Positions 31,385-42,353 of a DNA stretch of 64,000 nucleotides are shown piece after piece. Under the pieces are notes generated by a model. It was not told the origin of the DNA. It saw only the letters and a list, made by a program, of their open reading frames with translations, and did not search any database. Origin of the DNA: Pyropia haitanensis. Its lineage: Eukaryota > Rhodophyta > Bangiophyceae > Bangiales > Bangiaceae. The position numbers and the translations under genes are program-made. Where the stretch lies: assembly GCA_008729055.1 (NCBI GenBank), contig SDUX01000010.1, positions 744,001-808,000 on the forward strand. The letters run 5' to 3'. Each line of letters opens with the position of its first letter. Position 1 is the stretch's first letter.

Positions 31385-33877
31385 ATGGGCGCGGCCCCCA
31401 CGGCGGTCATGGTCCCGGGTTTGGTCCCGGGCGCGGGCGCGCCCGCCGACGCGTGCGGTCGCCGCTGCGCTGGCTGTGGTGGCGTCCTCGGCGGCTGTGG
31501 TTGTAGCGGCAGCGGTGGCGGTAGCGGCAGTGGTGGCGGGCCGCCGCCGTCGGACGCCGGATGGCCACCACCCGTGTCGGCGCGTGGCGTGCGACGTGTC
31601 GAAGATGTTGGCGGGGCGGCTGTCGTGTCGCCGCGCAAGCGTGCCAGGCGGGCATCCCTGGTACCGCCGTCGACGCCAGAAAAGCTCCCGCCAGTGGCGG
31701 GTCGTCCGCCAGCGGTGTTTCGTGTTCTCCCGCCGGGGGCGGCGGCGACTCCACCGCCGGTTGGGACGTCGACGCCCGTGGAGAAGGCTGCTCACACCTT
31801 TCGGGTGGTGCCGACGACCGCGACGCCGTCGACGCCACCGCCGCGGCCGCCTCAAACGATGGGCCCGTTGCCGCTGCGGCAGACGGGCGCTCCCTCTTCC
31901 CCGGGACGCTGGGACCGCCGTAGTGGTGACGGTTCCGCCGGCGGCAGGGGCACGGATGGTGGCGGCGGGAGCCCCTGGCGACAGAGGCCCATCCGGTCGT
32001 TGCAGACACCGTCGACACCGGTGCGGTCTATGGGCCCTCCTAGACCCCGTGTGCACCCAGCTACACGACTGGGGATGGGCACGGTCGCGGCGGAGGGGGC
32101 GGCAGCGGCCGGGGTGGGGGCGACGACGAGCGCAGGGGCGGCCATCAATCCGTCCGCGTTGACCCCGTTCCGGGCGCATGGGGGCTCGCCACGCCCCCCT
32201 GCACCGCCATCGTCCAACCGCCCTCCCATTCGACCGCTGGTGATACGGCCAGCAACCAACCCTCCACCAGCGGTGGCACCGTTTGGGACACCCCGCGGGT
32301 CAACACCGGGGCGCTCCGCCTCTGGTCCGCCCCGACCACGACCGTTGGGGGTGAGCGCTGCGCCGGTCCCCGCAAGTGGTCCGTCTCCGTCTATTGCACG
32401 GCAGCTGTTTAGTGCCGCCCCTGACGCGGCCGCGGCCATCGCCAGCAGCCCGTTGAGTTTCATTTCGGCTCCACCGGCGCGACCAGGCAGCGGGGCAGGG
32501 GAAGATGGCGCCGGAGCGAGTCCTCAGCCAATGGTGGATGAGTCCCCACGGGCGATGGCGTCGCCCTCTCAACGCCACTTTGGGGTGCTGCGCAGTCCAC
32601 CCGTCGGGTCGAGCCCGCGGGTACCATCGGTGGTGGGGGTGACTGCTGCGCCGAGCTTGCTGGCTGGGACCACCTCCCTTCACGGACCAGTCTCGCAGCC
32701 GGGGCCGTCTGTGTTATCGGTCAGTCACTGCACGTCGGTGACGCCCCTGTCGGCTTGCCGCACTCAACCCGACGTGTTTGGTGGGCGTGATGCTTCCCCT
32801 GGGCGCAGCGGAGCTGACGGTTGCCGCCACCCCCTCGCGGGCTGCAGCCCGCGGCTGCAGCTACTGCAGCGCCGGGCCCACACGTCGGCGCAGATGCTGC
32901 GCCACGCGGCGGGCAACCTGCTCAGCGCGGTTGAGGTGACGGCGGTGGAGGCCCGAGCGATTGCAGCGTCGAGTCTGGCCCTCCACATCATCACCATTGA
33001 CGCGGTCGCGCAGGTGGTGGTGGCGGTGCTGCTCGAGCCACCCCCTGTAGCCGACACCGCGGCCGCGGCGAGCGTGCAAGCAATGCCTGGCGCCGCCGTA
33101 GCGTCACAAGTGGGCTCAGAGGTGCCCGGGCTTGCTGCAGGCGACCGGGTGGCGGTTGTGTGCCCGTCGCTGCTCGCGGCGCTGCGGGCGGAGGTGTCTC
33201 CAGTGAACCCTGAAGCGAGCTGGCGCATACGCATGCCGCCGCCGGCGGGTGTCGTGTTGCCGTCCGCGTTGCCAGGCGGGACTGGCAGGCGGCTTCGGGT
33301 GGCGGGTGTGGTGCTCGGGCTGGACTTTGTGCCCCTGGACCAGGCTGACCCACTGCTGTCGCAGGACGCGATGGCGCTCTCTGGGCGGCTTACTCGAGGA
33401 GACGTGGATGCTCTGTTTCCCTGTCGGTCCGGCGCTGGCGGCAGGGATGAGCAGAGCTGGTCATCGGCTGTCGTTCGACGCTTTTCGTGGGCGGAGAACC
33501 TGTATGCTCCCCGACTGGTGCTCGTCGTCACGGTCGTGCGTCTGCTCGCGACGCGGCGTGCACTGGTGGAAGACGACGCTGGGCAACTGGGCGTAGTCAT
33601 TGTACGTTCCGCTCGCTCACGGTGGTGGCTGCGTCTATGCGACCTCTGGGTCGAGCGGTGTATGGCGCTATGGCGTTGCCTGCTTTCTCTGAGTGACGAG
33701 CGAGTCCAGTTACCTTCCTGTCGCTCGCATGCGATGCTAACTTGGGCTCTGTGTTGCTGTCTGATTGCCGCTCATGGTGTGTGGTCTGCTGCCGTGTCAT
33801 ATGTATGGTTGATTGCTGGCAGTTGGGAGCCTGTTCATCAGCGGCGACCGCGTTTGAAGCACTGCGTGTCGGTGTGA
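31385..33877 (+). CDS. Hypothetical Pro/Ser-rich protein, probably spliced at its 3' end
   Basis: An 830-codon frame opens at the ATG of MGAAPTAVMVPGLVPG. I do not recognise a family. The first 450 residues are disordered, Pro/Ser/Thr-rich, with many SP/TP sites (VSPRKRARRASLVPPSTPEK, LQTPSTPVRS, PFGTPRGSTPGRS) and a basic nuclear-signal-like patch (SPRKRARR). That composition is typical of a CDK-phosphorylated nuclear protein. A folded-looking part follows around residues 490-760 (MLRHAAGNLLSAVEVTAVEARAI, GDRVAVVCPSLLAALRAEV, GRRLRVAGVVLGLDFVPL, ENLYAPRLVLVVTVVRLLATRR). It is beta-rich and might be an OB-like fold; this is inference. The last 60-70 codons (after about 33690) come from T-rich, intron-like DNA, so the true protein probably leaves this frame by splicing to exons beyond 34138. 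Confidence 0.5.
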   Translation: MGAAPTAVMVPGLVPGAGAPADACGRRCAGCGGVLGGCGCSGSGGGSGSGGGPPPSDAGWPPPVSARGVRRVEDVGGAAVVSPRKRARRASLVPPSTPEKLPPVAGRPPAVFRVLPPGAAATPPPVGTSTPVEKAAHTFRVVPTTATPSTPPPRPPQTMGPLPLRQTGAPSSPGRWDRRSGDGSAGGRGTDGGGGSPWRQRPIRSLQTPSTPVRSMGPPRPRVHPATRLGMGTVAAEGAAAAGVGATTSAGAAINPSALTPFRAHGGSPRPPAPPSSNRPPIRPLVIRPATNPPPAVAPFGTPRGSTPGRSASGPPRPRPLGVSAAPVPASGPSPSIARQLFSAAPDAAAAIASSPLSFISAPPARPGSGAGEDGAGASPQPMVDESPRAMASPSQRHFGVLRSPPVGSSPRVPSVVGVTAAPSLLAGTTSLHGPVSQPGPSVLSVSHCTSVTPLSACRTQPDVFGGRDASPGRSGADGCRHPLAGCSPRLQLLQRRAHTSAQMLRHAAGNLLSAVEVTAVEARAIAASSLALHIITIDAVAQVVVAVLLEPPPVADTAAAASVQAMPGAAVASQVGSEVPGLAAGDRVAVVCPSLLAALRAEVSPVNPEASWRIRMPPPAGVVLPSALPGGTGRRLRVAGVVLGLDFVPLDQADPLLSQDAMALSGRLTRGDVDALFPCRSGAGGRDEQSWSSAVVRRFSWAENLYAPRLVLVVTVVRLLATRRALVEDDAGQLGVVIVRSARSRWWLRLCDLWVERCMALWRCLLSLSDERVQLPSCRSHAMLTWALCCCLIAAHGVWSAAVSYVWLIAGSWEPVHQRRPRLKHCVSV

Positions 33878-34958
33878 CTTTTGAGTTGGAAGGGTTGGTC
33901 TGCACCGGTCGCTCTTCCATAGTAGCCTCTGCTGTTGATGCCTTGGCTGGTCATGGGTACGTGTGCACTGGAGGATGTGTTCTTGTTTGGCCAGCTCATG
34001 TTGACTGTGTTGAGTTTTTCTTCCGTGTGTGACCGAGCTCGCTGTGGTGCGCTCTCCAAACCGTCTTTGCTAACTTTGCTTGCTGCTCTGTCTTCTTGTG
34101 CTCTGCTATTGTTATTGTGTTCTCGCTTCCCCCATAGGCCGCCATGGCAACCCTCCCGCGTGGTGTTTCTCTTCCAGCCCCACGTCGACGGCCTTATGGT
34201 GCACCCAGTGCCGTGACGCTACATCCATTGACCATGCTCACCCGCTCTAGTTGCGCTGCCCACACCACCATGCTCGGGCGTTTCTCCGACGTGCGGGCGT
34301 TGGCAGCCTGGTACCGGTGTGTCTGCGGCCTTCATTCAGCCCGCGCCACGCGTGCAACCTTTTCTTTTATTGCAACCCCATCTTTTTATTATTACAGCTC
34401 TACCGTGGTCATCTCACTTGGCTGCTGTTCATCCCATGGCGGCAGCGGCAGGAGTGCCGCGCCAGTGGCACGCCATCACTTGTCCCCCGATCCCCACCCG
34501 TCAGCGTGAACTCTCTTCTGTCTCACACGCACTGCTCAAGCCGCGGCACCTCCCGCCCATCGCCATTCCTCCCGTTGCCTTCCAAGGCGCCCGCCATCTC
34601 AACTCCGTCGCATCCCTCAGATGGGACGTGCACAAGGCTCGCACGTTGGGATGCGTCCGTCGGGGACAGGCGCACAGCTCAGGTACGGCCGTCGTCACCA
34701 AAGTACTTGCCGCACCGACCGTTCCCTACCGCGGGTCGTTCACGGGTCACCTGCGGCCGATAGGGGCGCAGCGCGGCCGCCTGGCCGAGGCACGTCGCCA
34801 CCTGATGTGGCCAGAGCATACCGCGGGTGAGGTCCCTGCGTCCAATGCAGTGGCAACCGCGAACGCCCTAGGCGGCCTAAACGTAGGCTGAGTAGAAAGC
34901 CCCCCAACGATGTCCCCTTCACCGCTTCCCCCCCCCCCCCCCAACACCGCCCCTGGCA
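33878..34958. other. T-rich intron-like region with strong 3' splice sites
   Basis: From about 33690 to 34400 the sequence is much richer in T than its surroundings. It holds two convincing acceptors. One is TTCTCGCTTCCCCCATAG, ending at 34137. The other is TTTTTATTATTACAG, ending at 34397 and followed by CTCTACCGTGG. Possible downstream exons give LYRGHLTWLLFIPWRQRQ or a 190-codon frame (34319-34891), neither recognised. These are likely 3' exons of the 31385 gene, but donors could not be fixed. Confidence 0.4.
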
Positions 34959-35813
34959 TCACCTCCTCTGGCACACACTCCCGCTACTTTTTCCCTTTCC
35001 GTCTCGCTTCCCTGTTCTTCGGCGTCTTGTCCGCGGCGAGCTCCCCGTCACGGGTGGCCTTCCCCCCCCCCTTCCCCCCCCCCCCTCGGCCTCCTCCTCC
35101 GTTGGCACCCGCCGAAACACAAACAGGTCCCGCGACTTGGGCGCCCGCGCAATCCGCCACTCCTCATCCAGGTACGTCACGTCGACGACGGCCTTGGAGT
35201 CGGCACGCAACTTGATCCCACCCGGGTGTGTCACCAGCTCCGCGTACGTCTGCTCGACGGTGTTGCCGTCGCCGCCCGGCGCGGCCGCCCACGTGCCCGT
35301 CAGCCGGTTGCGGACGCCCACCGCCCCAAACGCCGCCGACAGGCGCTCCTCCGCCCACGCCCCGCCGTCGAGGGCGTAGCCCACGCGGAGCGCGGCGAGG
35401 CGCGCGCCCGGCAGCAGCCGCCCAGCGCCGGTCAGGCCCGCGTTGCTCACCACCGCGGCAGAGTTGGTGTAGGCGAGCGCCCACGTGCCGACGAGGCGGC
35501 CCGAGCGGGCGTTGCGGGAGCCGTGGCGGGGGCCCGCCGCCGCCTCCACCGCCGCGGCGGCATCGACAATGGGTTGGCCGGCGCGGGTGTCCATCGCCAG
35601 TGCCAGCAGGTGGGTGGACGCCGCCGCTTCCACGGCCGCCGCCAAGGCCGCCGTCGCCGCCGCGCTCGACGCCCGCATCGTTACGGGGGGGGCGCCGTGC
35701 CACCGCCGGGGAGGAGCCCCGGGGAGCCGCGGACAGGCTGTCGCCGCTGGCCTGTGGCAAGGTCCATGCGGGGCAGCACTGAGCGGAAGCGGGAGCTGAG
35801 CAAAGGCCGTCAT
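34959..35813 (-). CDS. Plastid lipid-associated protein (PAP/fibrillin family)
   Basis: The 284-residue protein begins MTAFAQLPLPLSAAPHG. Its first 45 residues are rich in Pro, Ala, Arg and Ser and lack acids, as in a plastid transit peptide. The PAP/fibrillin domain follows. RLVGTWALAYTNSAAVVSNAGL corresponds to the GxWxLxYT strand. GARLAALRVGYALDGG, GVRNRLTGTWAAAP and TVEQTYAELVTHPGG come next. TYLDEEWRIARAPKSRDLFVFRRV is the family's terminal signature (TYLDExxRIxRGxxxxLFV). Fibrillins bind lipids and quinones at plastoglobules and thylakoids. After the domain a basic tail rich in Gly, Arg and Lys runs past a run of C (35068-35088), so the end of the tail may be in the wrong frame. Confidence 0.88.
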   Translation of the reverse strand: MTAFAQLPLPLSAAPHGPCHRPAATACPRLPGAPPRRWHGAPPVTMRASSAAATAALAAAVEAAASTHLLALAMDTRAGQPIVDAAAAVEAAAGPRHGSRNARSGRLVGTWALAYTNSAAVVSNAGLTGAGRLLPGARLAALRVGYALDGGAWAEERLSAAFGAVGVRNRLTGTWAAAPGGDGNTVEQTYAELVTHPGGIKLRADSKAVVDVTYLDEEWRIARAPKSRDLFVFRRVPTEEEAEGGGGRGGGRPPVTGSSPRTRRRRTGKRDGKGKSSGSVCQRR

Positions 35814-36385
35814 GAGCTGCGAGCGAAGGAGACACGGCTACGGGGAGGGGTGCCAGCGGAGAGTTCACAGCATGGTCGCGACGAGGAAGCGCGCGGCGAA
35901 GAAGCCTACGGGCAGTTTGTACAGCTGTGATCTGCCGGGCCGTGGTGACACACAACATGACCGTTGATTGGTCGCGGCGCCCACTGATGTGGGCGCCACC
36001 CACTCTGATGAGCGTTTACAGTCGACGATCAGTCCAGAGCGCTCCCAAGGCACTCCACTTTTGATATGTTGGCAGAGGCACGCACGTCTGTTTCTGTCCG
36101 ATTCGGTACCGCCGCACTGCGGGATGCAGCTGAAGCCGATGAGACGCACGTGGGCACACGCTACAAAGACAAACTCAGCAAAGCCCCCTGACAGAGAGGT
36201 CAGGAAATAGGGGTGAGAGCGAAACGACATCGCCAGCGCAGCGCATGACGGTCAAAGGCGAGGCAATCGGAAGGGTGTGCCGACAAGGGAGGACACTCCC
36301 AATATGAACCCGTGTCAGCGCGTACATCAGATACATGGTAAAGCCTCCACTTGAACCTCAACCGTTTATCGATGGCATCCCCTTC
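35814..36385. other. Upstream region of PAP/fibrillin, no gene seen
   Basis: This is 572 bp of more balanced base composition (lower GC) upstream of the PAP gene. ATTGG (inverted CCAAT) occurs at about 35966-35970. No coding feature is supported. Confidence 0.4.
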
Positions 36386-38359
36386 TCATCCCCCCTTAAT
36401 CCGCTGGGTAACCTGCACCGGCTGGACGGAGCGTTGGAGCCACCGCAGCGGCCGCACCAGCAGCCGGTGCGCCCGCCCCCCATCCGCCCGCCCCCCACCG
36501 TTGGGACTTCCTGCTGCTCCTCCCGCGCCGAGCTTGCCACCGGTGGCAAACTCGATGAAGTCGTCGGCCATCATGCTCACTTGGCACGCCGCGTCGACGA
36601 TGCTGCCACGGCCCTGCCCCGCCGGCCGCCGCGACTCGCCGTGCAGCACCGCCGCCGCGCGGCGGGTGGCGGCATCCGATTGCCGGTTCCCGGCGGGCGC
36701 CTTGTTTTTCCACCACCGCAGCCGGTGGTAGCGGGTCTTGGCGTCGGTGGGCGCGGCGGCGGTGGTCGCGCCGACGCGGCCGGGGGGTGTGGAAACCGCG
36801 ACCTTGGTGCCGCCGCCGCCCCTGTATGGGGCCGGGGGTGGGGCGCCCCCGGCGGCGACGTCGTCTTCGTCGTCCCAATCACGACCGCTGGGTCGGCGGT
36901 GGGGAGCACCGCCGACGGGGCCACCCTGCGCCAGCGCGGGCGCCGACTCCATCCGCAGCGCCGCCATGCCAATCGACGGGGGCTGGTCCACCAGCGACAC
37001 GGGTCCGTGCCACAGCGCCGCCACGGACGAGGAGCATACCCGCTGGGGTAGGCCGGACGCCTCGGCCGGGGCAGGCTGAGCACCAGGCGCGGCAGTGGAC
37101 TGGGTCCGCGACTGGCTCCGTGGGTAGTGCCGGGGGGTGCGGGGGCGCGCCGATCCCACGCCCGCAGGCACCGGCACGGGTGGCTTGAGCGACCGCGGTG
37201 GGGGCGGCCGCGGCGCCCGATTTGTCACCGCGGGCGCGGGTGGGGCGTACTTCCGCACCGGGGGTGGCGGGGGCTTGGTCGACGACGCCTCGCGGGCGTC
37301 GGGCTTTGGCAGCGCCGGCGCGGGGCCGTCGAGGGCGCGGTCAAAACCAGGGGCAGGTGCGCAGCTGACGGTGGCCATGGAGGCCACCTCGGTAAAGACG
37401 TTGTCGTCCTCGTCAATCTCCTCGTCGTCGTCCAAGCCCAGGGACTCGTCGAAAGGCAGTCTTGTCGGGCTAGAATCGATGGGTGCGGCGGCCACGGCGT
37501 CGTTGTCATCGAGAGCAGGCGTCTTCAGCATGAACACCTTTGCCTTGGGCAGCGCCACTTTGGCACCCGCGCCGTCGGTGGAGGTGCTCGCCGTCAATGA
37601 GTCGAGCGACGTGACGGACGAAGGGCGGTCGACCACGTCGGCGGGCCAATCCGCCATCGGCGCCGCACCACCCACCGGCCGGCCGTCGACGGCCGAGGCG
37701 GGGATGACGAGGGCGGGTGTCGGCTTGCGTGCCGGGGCCACTACGGGGGAGAGCGGATCCGCGCCACCCGCGTCGGCCTTGTCCACGCTCACGTCGCTCG
37801 CCGCCGCTGACAGCCGCTGCTCGGCGCTGCTCCGCCGCGGCCCGCGCGCGCCGCCGCATCCGCCACCGCCGCCGCCCGCCATGTCACTCTGGTGTCGCCG
37901 CGACGGCGCGCGCGCGGCGGGGGCGGCGGCGCCGACCGCGCCGCCCGAGATGAGCGTCACCGTCGGCGGCGCGGCTGCGGCGCGGCGCGCCGACGACGAC
38001 CGCCGCGTCGACCGGCGGGCGGCGCTCGACCGGCGAGCGTCTGCGGTCGACGCCTCCCGGCCGCGGCCGGCCGGGAGAGCCACAGCGGCGATAGAGGGCG
38101 ACCCGTCGGCAACGGGCAGGACGGTGATGGCAGAGGGCGAGGGTGGCGGCGGCGGCTTGGACTGCACCGTCACGGCCGGCCACTGCGGCGTCGGCGGGGA
38201 CGCGTGGGCGCTGCCGCTCGAGGAGGACACCAGCGACATCGGGGAGGGTGACGGCGCGGCTGCGCCTTCCCGCGACGTCCACAGGGACAGGGCGCTCGGG
38301 GGAGGAACGCCCCGCCCGCCGACAGCGTTGGTTGACGCCCGCGCCGTCGCCATAGCCAT
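36386..38359 (-). CDS. Hypothetical disordered Ser/Pro/Ala-rich protein, start uncertain
   Basis: A 657-residue frame runs from MAMATARASTNAVGG. The frame stays open upstream to an ATG at 39208 (MPQSNGMYTDEW), but 38360-39208 reads as Arg/His-rich noise and contains a run of over 20 C, so I favour the inner start. No family is recognised. The protein is disordered, with clusters of Ser/Thr-Pro, an acidic patch (LGLDDDEEIDEDDNVFTEV), KVALPKAKVFMLKTPALDDNDA, and Pro-rich SH3-ligand-like stretches (TKPPPPPVRKYAPPAPAV). Near the C-terminus KTRYHRLRWWKNKAPAGNRQ and DAACQVSMMADDFIEFATGGKLG look more ordered. The continuous frame over 2 kb at this base composition is suggestive but not decisive evidence for coding. 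Confidence 0.42.
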   Translation of the reverse strand: MAMATARASTNAVGGRGVPPPSALSLWTSREGAAAPSPSPMSLVSSSSGSAHASPPTPQWPAVTVQSKPPPPPSPSAITVLPVADGSPSIAAVALPAGRGREASTADARRSSAARRSTRRSSSARRAAAAPPTVTLISGGAVGAAAPAARAPSRRHQSDMAGGGGGGCGGARGPRRSSAEQRLSAAASDVSVDKADAGGADPLSPVVAPARKPTPALVIPASAVDGRPVGGAAPMADWPADVVDRPSSVTSLDSLTASTSTDGAGAKVALPKAKVFMLKTPALDDNDAVAAAPIDSSPTRLPFDESLGLDDDEEIDEDDNVFTEVASMATVSCAPAPGFDRALDGPAPALPKPDAREASSTKPPPPPVRKYAPPAPAVTNRAPRPPPPRSLKPPVPVPAGVGSARPRTPRHYPRSQSRTQSTAAPGAQPAPAEASGLPQRVCSSSVAALWHGPVSLVDQPPSIGMAALRMESAPALAQGGPVGGAPHRRPSGRDWDDEDDVAAGGAPPPAPYRGGGGTKVAVSTPPGRVGATTAAAPTDAKTRYHRLRWWKNKAPAGNRQSDAATRRAAAVLHGESRRPAGQGRGSIVDAACQVSMMADDFIEFATGGKLGAGGAAGSPNGGGRADGGRAHRLLVRPLRWLQRSVQPVQVTQRIKGG

Positions 38360-40444
38360 CGCGGCCTCGGTGACGGGAGCAGCACCAGGGTCGCCACCAG
38401 AGGGGTGCCCGCTATGGAGGAGCGCCCCGCTAGCAGGTGATGCCGCGTCCAACAGGGTCAGTGGGTGGGGGGTGCGTTCCAAACGCCGCCACGGTCGGCT
38501 ACCGGAGGCGCCGTCCACTCCACCCTGTCCGCAGTCGTCCACGAGTGATGAGGAGGGGGCGGAGGGTGGGGTGCCGCGGTGTGGGGTGAACGTGGACGCC
38601 GCCACACAGCCGCCAGTCCGTATGTACCGCGCCCCCGTCGGCGGCCGGTCGTGTCGCGGCACGCGGAGGTGACCAAACCGAAACCGTTGCGCGTGGCGTC
38701 CGTGCCGCTGCGGGGATGGTGGTGAAAAGCGCACCTCCCCGCACAGGGCACCGCTGAAAGAGCGCGCTCGCGTCCGCGTCTCACGCGGGTCCCTCCCGTA
38801 GGGCGCCTGATCGGCACGCCAGTGCCCCCCCCCCCCCCCCCCCCCCGCACACCCAGAGGCACCACCTCGACGGAAAGGAGCCCTGCGTAGTCGCCGCACA
38901 AACGCCCCTGACGTCCAGTGGGGAACGAAAACGAGGCGGTCGACCCACCGCCACGAGCGCGTGCGCCGTACCCGTCCGTGGGCGGGATGAGGGTGGGGTG
39001 TGCCAGGCGGCACGCCCCCCCTGCGCCGCGCACACGAGAAACGTGCTCGATGCGGGTGGTTTGCGCACCCACCCCCGCCCCACTCCGTCCTCCCTGCCGC
39101 GACGCCGCCCACCCGCCCGTCGTTAGCGCGAGCCCCATCGGAGCAAGCCCCGTCGGGCTCGCCTGTGATTGCCCACTCGTCTGTGTACATACCGTTCGAT
39201 TGGGGCATACGGTTGGGGGGTGCAAGACGAGCGGCGGGGCAAACGTAGGCTACTGGTGACGGCGGCAGGGGCGGCGGTGCGACCGCCGGCGACCCACCAG
39301 GCTGGCCGTCGGCGCTCCCTGCCAAGCCCCCTGCCCTGACACGACGATGCGTGTGCAAGAGTGGGGGTCAGAGGCGGGGCGCATCGCACCGGAGTGTACA
39401 GACGACGAGTTTTCACCCTACGTACCTGGTCGCCCAACGACGGACGCGGGGAGGCGCCCCCTCGTCCGGCCGCCGCCCGCCCTTTCCCGGTCCAGGCGGC
39501 GATGGGGGCGTCTACGCACAGCAGGCCACGTGCAAGCGCGATCAGCGTGCAGAGGTGGAGGGGCCTTGACGTGGCCACCTTTGCCGGCCACGGCAAGGGC
39601 GGGGCCCAGGCGGCACCAGCCGCCCCGTTTCAGCGTGGGCCAGGCCGGCCAGCCCAGCTCGGGCCTGCCTTGAAAATCCGTAATGTGGCCAGGTCGGCTC
39701 GTGGGGGGAAGAGCATGCAAGAGAGTCCCCGTGCCACAACAAGATGGCAGGAACAGCCCGTCGGCTGTCGAGCGGGCGTCGCGGTCTCGCCACCCGGTCA
39801 CCAAATGGGTGGCCAGTGCGGGGCCGGCACGGGAGAGGACCCGGGGACCCCGCCGTCTCCCGGGACGGGCCCGGCGGGCCGCGGCAGCCGCGCGCTCGCC
39901 AAAGAACAGGCCGAGCGGGCGGGACAGCTGTGTCCGAATTTCACGGGGGGGCCCAAGTTCACCACGGGCGGGGGGGCGGGGCGGCCAGGAAGGGCCTCAC
40001 GCGACACACTCCCGCGACGCACCGTTTTTTTTATAGTCTGGCATCGCAAGGGGAAGGAGGTCGGCAGCGGCGCAGCCGTGCGTCTAGCCGCAGGCGCGCA
40101 AGATCCTGCGCGGTGGCGCGGCGGCGTGCAGAGCAAGGGTGCCAGCTACTAATTCAAATCCCGACACCTTATATCGACGTGTCGGGCCGGGTGCGCCCCC
40201 TCGGAAGCGGTTGCCGTCGCCGCTTCCGGGCCACTTGTAGGCGGCGACCACCAGAAGGTTGACAGCAGCCTGCGGGGGACACACGCCGCGCGCATCGCCA
40301 CGCCGCCGTGCGACAGAAAAAGCACGGCCAGCTCGTGTCCGTGATGGTTCACGTCCATGCTCAGCCTGCATTCCCTGCCTCGTTTGGGGGTGCCTCGCAT
40401 AGCCAACGTATCCTACTGAACGGAGACGACGTTCAGGCAAGAAC
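38360..40444. other. Intergenic/upstream region, no supported gene
   Basis: This 2.1-kb stretch contains the possible 5' extension of the preceding gene, a run of about 21 C near 38826-38846, and overlapping low-information frames such as 39361-40152 (+). On the minus strand, CTATAAAAAAAACGG at about 40023-40037 is a TATA-like element that could serve a minus-strand transcript. Composition becomes less GC-rich to the right, towards the repeat elements. Confidence 0.35.
40441..40444 (+). repeat. Candidate 4-bp target site duplication (GAAC), left of element A
   Basis: GAAC immediately precedes element A and recurs at 42350-42353 immediately after it. Element B is flanked by GAAC on the left and GAAG on the right. 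Confidence 0.5.
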
Positions 40445-42349
40445 GTCACTATGGACTCAAATCGCTACACAAGGGCTACACAGGCTACACACATACACAA
40501 CCCCCCAGGAATCATGTTTCCTGGGGGGGGTCCAAAAGTCATCGCAATCTCGGCTTGACGCCCCGAAGGCGACCGAGCTTTCGTGAAGAGCCCGGCTGCA
40601 ACAGCTCCGACGGTCAGAAGTGCCTCGCGCCGGAACTGCCAAATCGACCTCCGATTGGCTGGATCGCCCAAAGAAGTCAACTGTCCCCGTTGGAGCGCAG
40701 CTCAGTCTCGGATCCGCGAGACCGGACTGCCTTACAGCTCGGCTGTGGTCCCTCTGAGCATCCTGAGCCTCAAGGGTCCTGTGCGGGGGGGCAACCTGAG
40801 CATCGCTGTGTCGACTCGCGAACGGCCCGTCGCCACGTGGTGAGGGAACAACTGGTCGACCTCGGAAGCTCCCCCGCACTTCGACGATCACGCGGCGGCG
40901 CGTCACGCGCCGAGAGATTGCCCAAAGACAATCTCGCTGGGGACAAATTACTAGAAGCGTTGCAGCGTCACCCCGCTTCATTGCACACTTCGTCGCTGCC
41001 AAAGTAAGGGTTGGGGGGAAACTTCGTGCTGATCGACCAATAGGCAGGTCGCATACATATCCAATTTGTACACGCGTTCGACACTCTGTCCTCTGTGTCG
41101 GAGTTGACGACTAAAGTCTTCTTTTTGCAGGTCCGATCCCGACCGCTGAGAATCGAGACGCCGCGAGACCCAAAGCTTCGGCCGCGGACCAAGCTGTGGA
41201 CTCGTTTCCGGCCACCTCTCGCCGTCTCGCGCTGAGTGGGCACGCTCTCTCACTCAGACGCACTACACCCAGCACGACCCTCTCCTCTCTCCCCGCGAGG
41301 TGCCCGACCGTCTACCAATGGATCGAGGCACTTCTTCGTCCGACGGCACGGCTGTAGGTGCGCGCGTTCACCGTTGTCCATCCGTGCGCTAACGTCATGA
41401 GAGATTTGCAGGGCGAGCGCGGCTCCTTGGTGACTCGCCGACCGCTCGGCAGCTGGAGGGAGATCGTTCTTGTTCTGGGCGTGAGTGTTTGGCATGGAGG
41501 TGTCTAACTTTGCCCTTTTGCCGCGTCCATCGCTGCATGGTCGGTTCTTGGTTTGCATGTATTGTACGTGGATCTGTTGTGCGTGGATCGGGATCAAGAA
41601 GACAAGGCATGAACAAAGACACTGGTGTAGCTGCGCGGTGCGGAGTTGGCTGAGGCAACAGGGGGCAAGAAGTCGGAGGACGTGGAGAGGGGGAGCGGCG
41701 TTGAGGATGGCAGAGGGCATTGAGGAAGGTGGAGAGAGTTGAAGATGGGGGTCGCGTTGATATGGGTGGGGGGCGTGGGTGCGTGTAGGGTGGGGGCGAC
41801 GCACCGGACTTGTGGGCGGGGGGTGGAGATGCTAGCGGAGTGCTAGAGGAGAGCTCGCCGTCCCCCTCCTCACCACCTGCAGGCAGGTCGCCGCTACGGT
41901 TGGGAGGTGAGGGGGGGGAGGGCGGGGGCGGGCACTCCCGCTGCATGAAGCAGCTGGTACAAAGAGAAATAAAGCGTGCACATGGTACCATGAAGAATCG
42001 CACGTGGCACAGGAAGGAGCAACGTGGCGGCCAGTGGGCCACCAGAGCACCCTGTTTTGATGCCCTTGAACGGGACTGTCAGCCTTCTATATGCACTGTG
42101 GTTGGTCCATGAGTCGTTGATCGACACTCTCTGATTGGGTGGCGTGGCAACACGGTCCGTGGCATACCTCATTTCGATGAGACGAGTCGGGGTCATCACA
42201 ACGGGATACACAGGCTACACACATACACACATACACACATCCTACACAACCCTTCGAAACTGACCCCGTGAGGCCCGACTTCGGGCCCCGGCCAACTCAT
42301 CACAAAGCTATCGCAATCGGGGTGTGTATCAAATTTTGTCGATAGTGAC
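40445..42349. mobile_element. TIR element, copy A (older copy, non-autonomous)
   Basis: This 1,905-bp element begins GTCACTATGGAC and ends with the near-complementary GTCGATAGTGAC; the ends match at about 20 of 27 positions. Inside both ends lie TACACA microsatellites (40465-40500 and 42202-42248) and TCATCACAA/TCATCGCAA motifs. A hairpin-forming block (CCCCCCAGGAA...TTCCTGGGGGG) sits at 40501-40530. Its whole length is recognisably related to copy B in the same orientation, for example GGCCGGAACTGCCAAATC at 40629 and 42537, TTCGTGCT...CCAATAGGCAGGTCGCA at 41024 and 42929, and CTGTTGTGCGTGGATCGG. An AATAAA is conserved in both. No transposase-like protein is visible, so it appears non-autonomous. 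Its more degraded ends suggest it is the older insertion. Confidence 0.78.
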
Positions 42350-42353
42350 GAAC
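42350..42353 (+). repeat. Shared 4-bp target site duplication (GAAC) between elements A and B
   Basis: The four bases GAAC are exactly between the TAGTGAC end of A and the GTCACTA start of B, and equal the four bases to the left of A. Confidence 0.5.

Noticed and set aside
40023..40037. Minus-strand TATA-like CTATAAAAAAAACGG as a firm promoter
   Set aside because: No supported gene starts within a reasonable distance downstream on the minus strand, so it is mentioned only as a candidate.
39361..40152. Plus-strand 263-codon frame
   Set aside because: No recognisable motif, overlapping alternatives on both strands, and no promoter or splice support; left as intergenic.
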